Part shown: positions 60,761 to 64,000 of the stretch, one piece after another
How positions within the stretch are numbered: the stretch's first letter is position 1
How the letters are laid out: each line of letters starts with the position of its first letter
NCBI GenBank assembly: GCA_016717205.1
Contig: JADKGC010000002.1
Coordinates: 930,001-994,000 of the forward strand
Source of the DNA: Candidatus Flexifilum breve
GTDB taxonomy: Bacteria > Chloroflexota > Anaerolineae > Aggregatilineales > Phototrophicaceae
DNA: 64,000 nt
Direction: 5' to 3'
Position numbers and translations under genes: made by a program
Notes under the pieces: model-generated
The model's input: the letters and a program-made list of their open reading frames with translations, nothing else
Databases searched by the model: none
What the model was told of the DNA's origin: nothing

Positions 60761-60910
60761 CCTTCTGAAAATGCAGTCGTTGGGCGCGCGGCGTATCTGT
60801 TTCCCTGCCAACGAGCGGCTTAAGGGTTTCCCACGTTAGATGTGTCCTGCCCTCAACTGAATTGGGGGTCGCGTCCGGTTTCTGCTCTGCTGAGTAGCAG
60901 ACAAACCTGA

Positions 60911-60916
60911 TATACT
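60911..60916 (+). promoter_or_regulatory. Possible -10 (TATACT) of the three-GAF kinase gene
   Basis: Lies 29 bases upstream of ATG 60946. Confidence 0.4.
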
Positions 60917-60945
60917 TTTCTTAATCTGAGTTTGGAAGCCCGTGT

Positions 60946-63270
60946 ATGGTACGAGTAGCGAAGGCGCAGCAGTGGTTGAGCTTGCTGCAAACGCTCACGG
61001 CGCATTTTTCGCGCGCGCTCACTCCGCGCGAAATCGCGCAGGTGATCGTCGACCATGCGAAGCCCGCAGTCGGCGCGCATCTGATCGTGTGCGTGCTGGT
61101 GGCCGAGGACGGCCAGTCGCTGCAAGCGTTGGACGCGGGCGGCGTTCCCGGCGCTTTGATGCAGGTCTACGGTCGGCTGCCGTTCGACAGCCCCACGCCG
61201 CTGGCGGAAATGGCGCGCACCGGCGAACCGATCTGGATCGAGACACAGGCGGAATACATCCGCCAGTATCCCACCATGGAAACGATTCTGCGCGATGTGA
61301 CCAAATCGCACGCGATGGCCGCGCTGCCGCTGGTCGCCAACAACCGCTTACTCGGTGGGTTGGGCGTGAGCTTTCCCGAATCACGGACCTTCACCCGGGT
61401 GGAGCGAGGCTTCTTCATCGCGCTGGCGCAGCAGTGCGCGCAGGCGCTGGATCGAGCGCGGGTGTATGAAGAGGAGCATAAGGCGCGGGAGGCGGCGGAA
61501 GCGGCGCGGGCGCGCGTCGAACTGCTGCAAGGCATCGTGAGCGAATTGGTCAAGGCGCAGAGCATCGCGGAGATCGCCGAAGTCTTTCTCGCCGAGGTGC
61601 TGCCCATCGTCGGCGCGCAGCACGGCTCAATTTCGCTGCTGTCGCCCGACCGCACCTATCTGGAGTTCGTCGGCAACCCGCGCCTCTCGGGGCCCATGCT
61701 CAAGGCGAATGCATTTGTGCCGATGAACGTGGTCGCGCCCGGCACGGATGCGGTACGCACGCAGACGCCCATCTGGATTGAGAGTCAGCAGCAGTACGCG
61801 GAACTGTACCCGCACCGGATCGCGTGGCTGCAGGCGAACATGAATTTTCAGGCGGCGGCTTACCTGCCGCTGCTCACCGAAAAGGGCGTCATCGGCGGGA
61901 TCGCGCTCGCGTTTGAACAGCCCCGCGTGTTCACCCTCGCCGATCGTAAGTTCCTGCTGACGGTTGTCGGACAATGCGCGCAGGCGCTGGATCGGGCACG
62001 CGTGTATGAGGCGGAACGACAGGCACGGCAGGCCGCTGAACTCACCAACACGCGCCTCGAACTGCTGCACGGCATCGCGGGCGAGCTGGTCAAAGCGCAG
62101 AGTGCCACCGAGATCGCCGCGATCTTCCTGAATCAGGCGCTGCCGGTGATCGGCGCGTTTCAAGGCTCGATCTCCCTGCTCAACGCGGACAAAACTTATC
62201 TGGAATGGGTTGGCCAGCCTAAGCTGCCACCCGATACGCTCACCCGCTTTCCGCGCTTATACCTGACGATGGTCAATCCGGGCACGGACGCCGTGCGCCG
62301 CCAGCAGCCCATCTGGGTGCAGAATTTGCAGGAATTTGCCGAACAGTATCCCGGATTCATCGACGCGCAGCGCGCCGCCTCGGGCATGCAGGCGGGCGCT
62401 TACCTGCCCTTGAAAACGGAGAGCGGCACGATGGGCATGATGGGGCTCGGCTTTGACCATCCGCATCCGTTTGCGCCGGAGGAACGCCGTCTGCTGCTGA
62501 CGATTGCCGGGCAGTGCGCGCAGGCGCTGGATCGTGCGCGCGCCTATGAGGCGGAACGCGCCGCCCGCCTTAAAGCGGAAGAATCTGATCGGCTGAAAAC
62601 TCAGTTTCTGGCGATGGTCTCGCACGAACTGCGCACGCCGCTCACGTCGATTCTCGGCTTTTCCAGTACGCTGCTGGCGCATGAGACGCTGGAGGTCGAA
62701 CTACAGCAGCGCTTCATGGGCATCATCGACGAGGAGGCGCAGCGCATGAAAGTGCTCGTCGATCAGTTGATCGACCTGTCGCGGCTGCAGGGCGGCGTGC
62801 TGGAACTGACGTTGGAAGCGGTGCAGCTCGCCGAACTGGTGGCCGGCATCGAAGCGCAGCTCCGCATGATCGCGCTGACGCACGATTTGCGGCTCAGCGT
62901 GTCGCAGGATTTGCCCGCGGTGCGCGCGGATCGGCTGCAGGTCGAACAGGTGCTGTTCAATCTGGTGAGCAACGCCGCGATCCACGCGCCGGACAGCACG
63001 CCAATCAGCATTGATGTGCGTGCCGCCGCGCGGGAAGATGGGGTGCAGGTTGAAGTGTGCGACGAGGGTACGGGCATCCCCGAAGCGATGTGGGACGAGG
63101 TGTTTCTGCCGTTCAAACAACTGCCGCAGAAGCGGCACACCGCGCGTAAAGGGCTGGGGTTGGGCTTGACGATTTGCCGGGCGTTAGTGGAAGCACATGG
63201 TGGGAAAATCTGGATTGAGAGCAATCAGCCGCAGGGAACGCGCATTGTGTTTACCCTGCGCCACGCCTAA
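60946..63270 (+). CDS. Sensor histidine kinase with three tandem GAF-like domains
   Basis: A 774-residue soluble kinase. Three units of about 180 residues (roughly 10-185, 190-365, 370-540) each have a start VELLQGIVSELVKAQS-like helix, ISLLSPDRTYLEFVG-like strands, PGTDAVR(T/R)QQPIW and an end FLLTVVGQCAQALDRARVYE. Units 2 and 3 are nearly identical in these blocks, so a recent internal duplication is likely. HisKA MVSHELRTPLTS and HATPase_c (LVSNAAIHAPDST, DEGTGIPE, GLGLGLTICRAL) follow. Stop overlaps the opposite receiver gene by 4 bases. Confidence 0.92.
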   Translation: MVRVAKAQQWLSLLQTLTAHFSRALTPREIAQVIVDHAKPAVGAHLIVCVLVAEDGQSLQALDAGGVPGALMQVYGRLPFDSPTPLAEMARTGEPIWIETQAEYIRQYPTMETILRDVTKSHAMAALPLVANNRLLGGLGVSFPESRTFTRVERGFFIALAQQCAQALDRARVYEEEHKAREAAEAARARVELLQGIVSELVKAQSIAEIAEVFLAEVLPIVGAQHGSISLLSPDRTYLEFVGNPRLSGPMLKANAFVPMNVVAPGTDAVRTQTPIWIESQQQYAELYPHRIAWLQANMNFQAAAYLPLLTEKGVIGGIALAFEQPRVFTLADRKFLLTVVGQCAQALDRARVYEAERQARQAAELTNTRLELLHGIAGELVKAQSATEIAAIFLNQALPVIGAFQGSISLLNADKTYLEWVGQPKLPPDTLTRFPRLYLTMVNPGTDAVRRQQPIWVQNLQEFAEQYPGFIDAQRAASGMQAGAYLPLKTESGTMGMMGLGFDHPHPFAPEERRLLLTIAGQCAQALDRARAYEAERAARLKAEESDRLKTQFLAMVSHELRTPLTSILGFSSTLLAHETLEVELQQRFMGIIDEEAQRMKVLVDQLIDLSRLQGGVLELTLEAVQLAELVAGIEAQLRMIALTHDLRLSVSQDLPAVRADRLQVEQVLFNLVSNAAIHAPDSTPISIDVRAAAREDGVQVEVCDEGTGIPEAMWDEVFLPFKQLPQKRHTARKGLGLGLTICRALVEAHGGKIWIESNQPQGTRIVFTLRHA

Positions 63271-63626
63271 ACGTCAAAGCCGAGCTCGGCAATCGCCGCG
63301 CGTAACTGCTCCTGTCGGAAGGGTTTGGCCAGCTTCGGGGTGGCTTGCACGAGGGGATCCTGCTTGTCGAGCACGCCAACATGCGCGCTGACGATCAACA
63401 CTTTGACGTCTGACGCCTGCGCTTGCAGGTATTTGAGCAGTTCGACCCCCGACAGGCTCGGCAGCAAAATGTCGAGGATGACCAACTGCAGGTCGGGGAG
63501 CCGCTCCAGCGTCGCAATTGCGTCGACCACGTTGTCCGTCACCACCGTCTCAAAGCCCAATTTTTCCAGCAGAAAACGGAGCAGTTCTATCGTGTGGACA
63601 TCATCTTCCACAATCAAGGTACGCAC
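63267..63626 (-). CDS. Single-domain response regulator (receiver)
   Basis: A 119-residue CheY-like protein. EDD (residues 7-9), phospho-acceptor Asp52 in LVILDILLPSLSG, Ser80 in LIVSAH and Lys101 in AKPF are conserved. It converges on the three-GAF kinase gene with a 4-base overlap of the stops, so it is a candidate partner by proximity though not in the same transcript. A GCGCTATAAT block is 75 bases upstream. Confidence 0.9.
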   Translation of the reverse strand: MRTLIVEDDVHTIELLRFLLEKLGFETVVTDNVVDAIATLERLPDLQLVILDILLPSLSGVELLKYLQAQASDVKVLIVSAHVGVLDKQDPLVQATPKLAKPFRQEQLRAAIAELGFDV

Positions 63627-63701
63627 AAGCTATGAACCTCATCGAAACAAGTCTGACAGAGAACCACATGCGAGGCGGAGGACGGGTATCAATGAACTGG
63701 C

Positions 63702-63711
63702 ATTATAGCGC
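63702..63711 (-). promoter_or_regulatory. Probable -10 (GCGCTATAAT) of the receiver gene
   Basis: Exact match to the shared block, minus strand, 75 bases before ATG 63626. Confidence 0.6.
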
Positions 63712-63800
63712 AGGACCAGGGCCGCAACACGAATACATGTTACTAAATCTTAACGTAGAATTGCGAAAAATGTCACTCAGATCGACGGAATCGATGGGCC

Positions 63801-63998
63801 TCATTCCCCGGTGATAGCGAGCGACATGAGCGGCACGCGCTGACCACCGACACTGATCTGCCCCGAGTCGGCATCCCGATACGAATAGAAGCTGCGCACG
63901 ACGTCCTGAAAGCTGTGATCGATGGTGTCCGCGATCAGCTCGCCCGTGCCGGAGTGCGTGAGAATGACGAAGCGGTCGCCCTCAATGCCGACGAAATC
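63801..63998 (-). CDS. C-terminal part of a degenerate GGDEF-like protein, cut by the window end
   Basis: Sixty-five codons to the stop at 63803-63801; the frame continues past the window end. DFVGIEGDRFVILT fits the FIGHIGGDDFVIIT block of GGDEF domains but has lost the GGDEF signature, and RVPLMSLAIT matches the PLMSLSI end of that domain. If so it is a non-catalytic relative that may bind nucleotide or act by contacts. Family assignment is tentative. Confidence 0.5.
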   Translation of the reverse strand, partial: DFVGIEGDRFVILTHSGTGELIADTIDHSFQDVVRSFYSYRDADSGQISVGGQRVPLMSLAITGE

Positions 63999-64000
63999 GT

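Noticed and set aside
1..64000. tRNA or rRNA genes
   Set aside because: No convincing T-loop/acceptor pairing or rRNA signature was seen by eye; a tRNA search program would settle it.

Overview
The window is GC-rich bacterial chromosome (about 60% by eye) with dense genes on both strands and unusually repeat-rich gaps. Many GAF/PAS histidine kinases, secreted Pro/Thr-linker and SH3-like proteins, two DUF-type F420/FMN-type small flavoproteins and a caa3-type oxidase with an A2-type (YSHPxV) subunit I suggest a member of the Chloroflexota, probably Anaerolineae-like. That placement is inference: there is no rRNA, and I saw no tRNA.

Layout. 1-1.9 kb: end of an oligopeptide ABC transporter operon. 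1.9-7.1 kb: small enzymes, a 370-bp iteron-like block (3363-3730), a GAF histidine kinase, a metallo-hydrolase and a PA14/SH3 secreted protein. 7.3-11.1 kb (minus): a response regulator, a YfhO-like membrane protein whose gene carries four repeat elements in frame, and a small membrane protein. 11.3-17.1 kb: cytochrome oxidase operon (II with cytochrome c, I, III-like, unknown membrane protein, III, IV), followed by a pteridine-reductase-like SDR and a phosphoesterase. 18.9-24.3 kb: an unknown protein, a threonine-aldolase-like enzyme, VOC and MOSC proteins and a thioredoxin/NHL protein. 24.4-28.4 kb: lipoprotein, radA interrupted by a 416-residue intein with endonuclease motifs, and a DUF5946-like protein. 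28.5-31.2 kb: PpiC-type lipoprotein and two tandem paralogous membrane-anchored proteins, the first broken by two frameshifts. 31.1-35.7 kb (minus): two paralogous GAF kinases and an APH-like kinase. 36-46 kb: secreted SH3 and VIT/VWA proteins, thioesterase, MFS carrier and Tat-exported ferritin-like protein. 46-51 kb: FHA protein, unknown divergent partner, M20 peptidase, PPOX-like protein and aminotransferase. 51.1-55.9 kb: sugar-type ABC importer operon. 56.5-64 kb: beta-lactamase-fold hydrolase, PAS kinase, three-GAF kinase, receiver protein and the 3' end of a degenerate GGDEF-like gene.

The non-coding DNA is a second system in its own right. Several families of dispersed palindromes are present: GTAGGGACGAGGCATGCC-type, GTAGGGGCGCAC-type, CTCACCCC/CCCCTCTCC-type, AACGCAAAGGCGC-type, AGGACTGAGG-type and AACCACAGAG-type. 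They nest inside one another. A 143-bp and a 165-bp element with AGGGTGT termini each split a palindrome with a 4-bp duplication, so that removing the element restores the palindrome. The 165-bp element lies inside the third copy of a roughly 220-bp composite element. No transposase is present, so these look like non-autonomous (MITE-like) elements. The clearest candidates for new biology are this nested repeat system, its in-frame presence in the YfhO-like gene, the iteron block and the radA intein.
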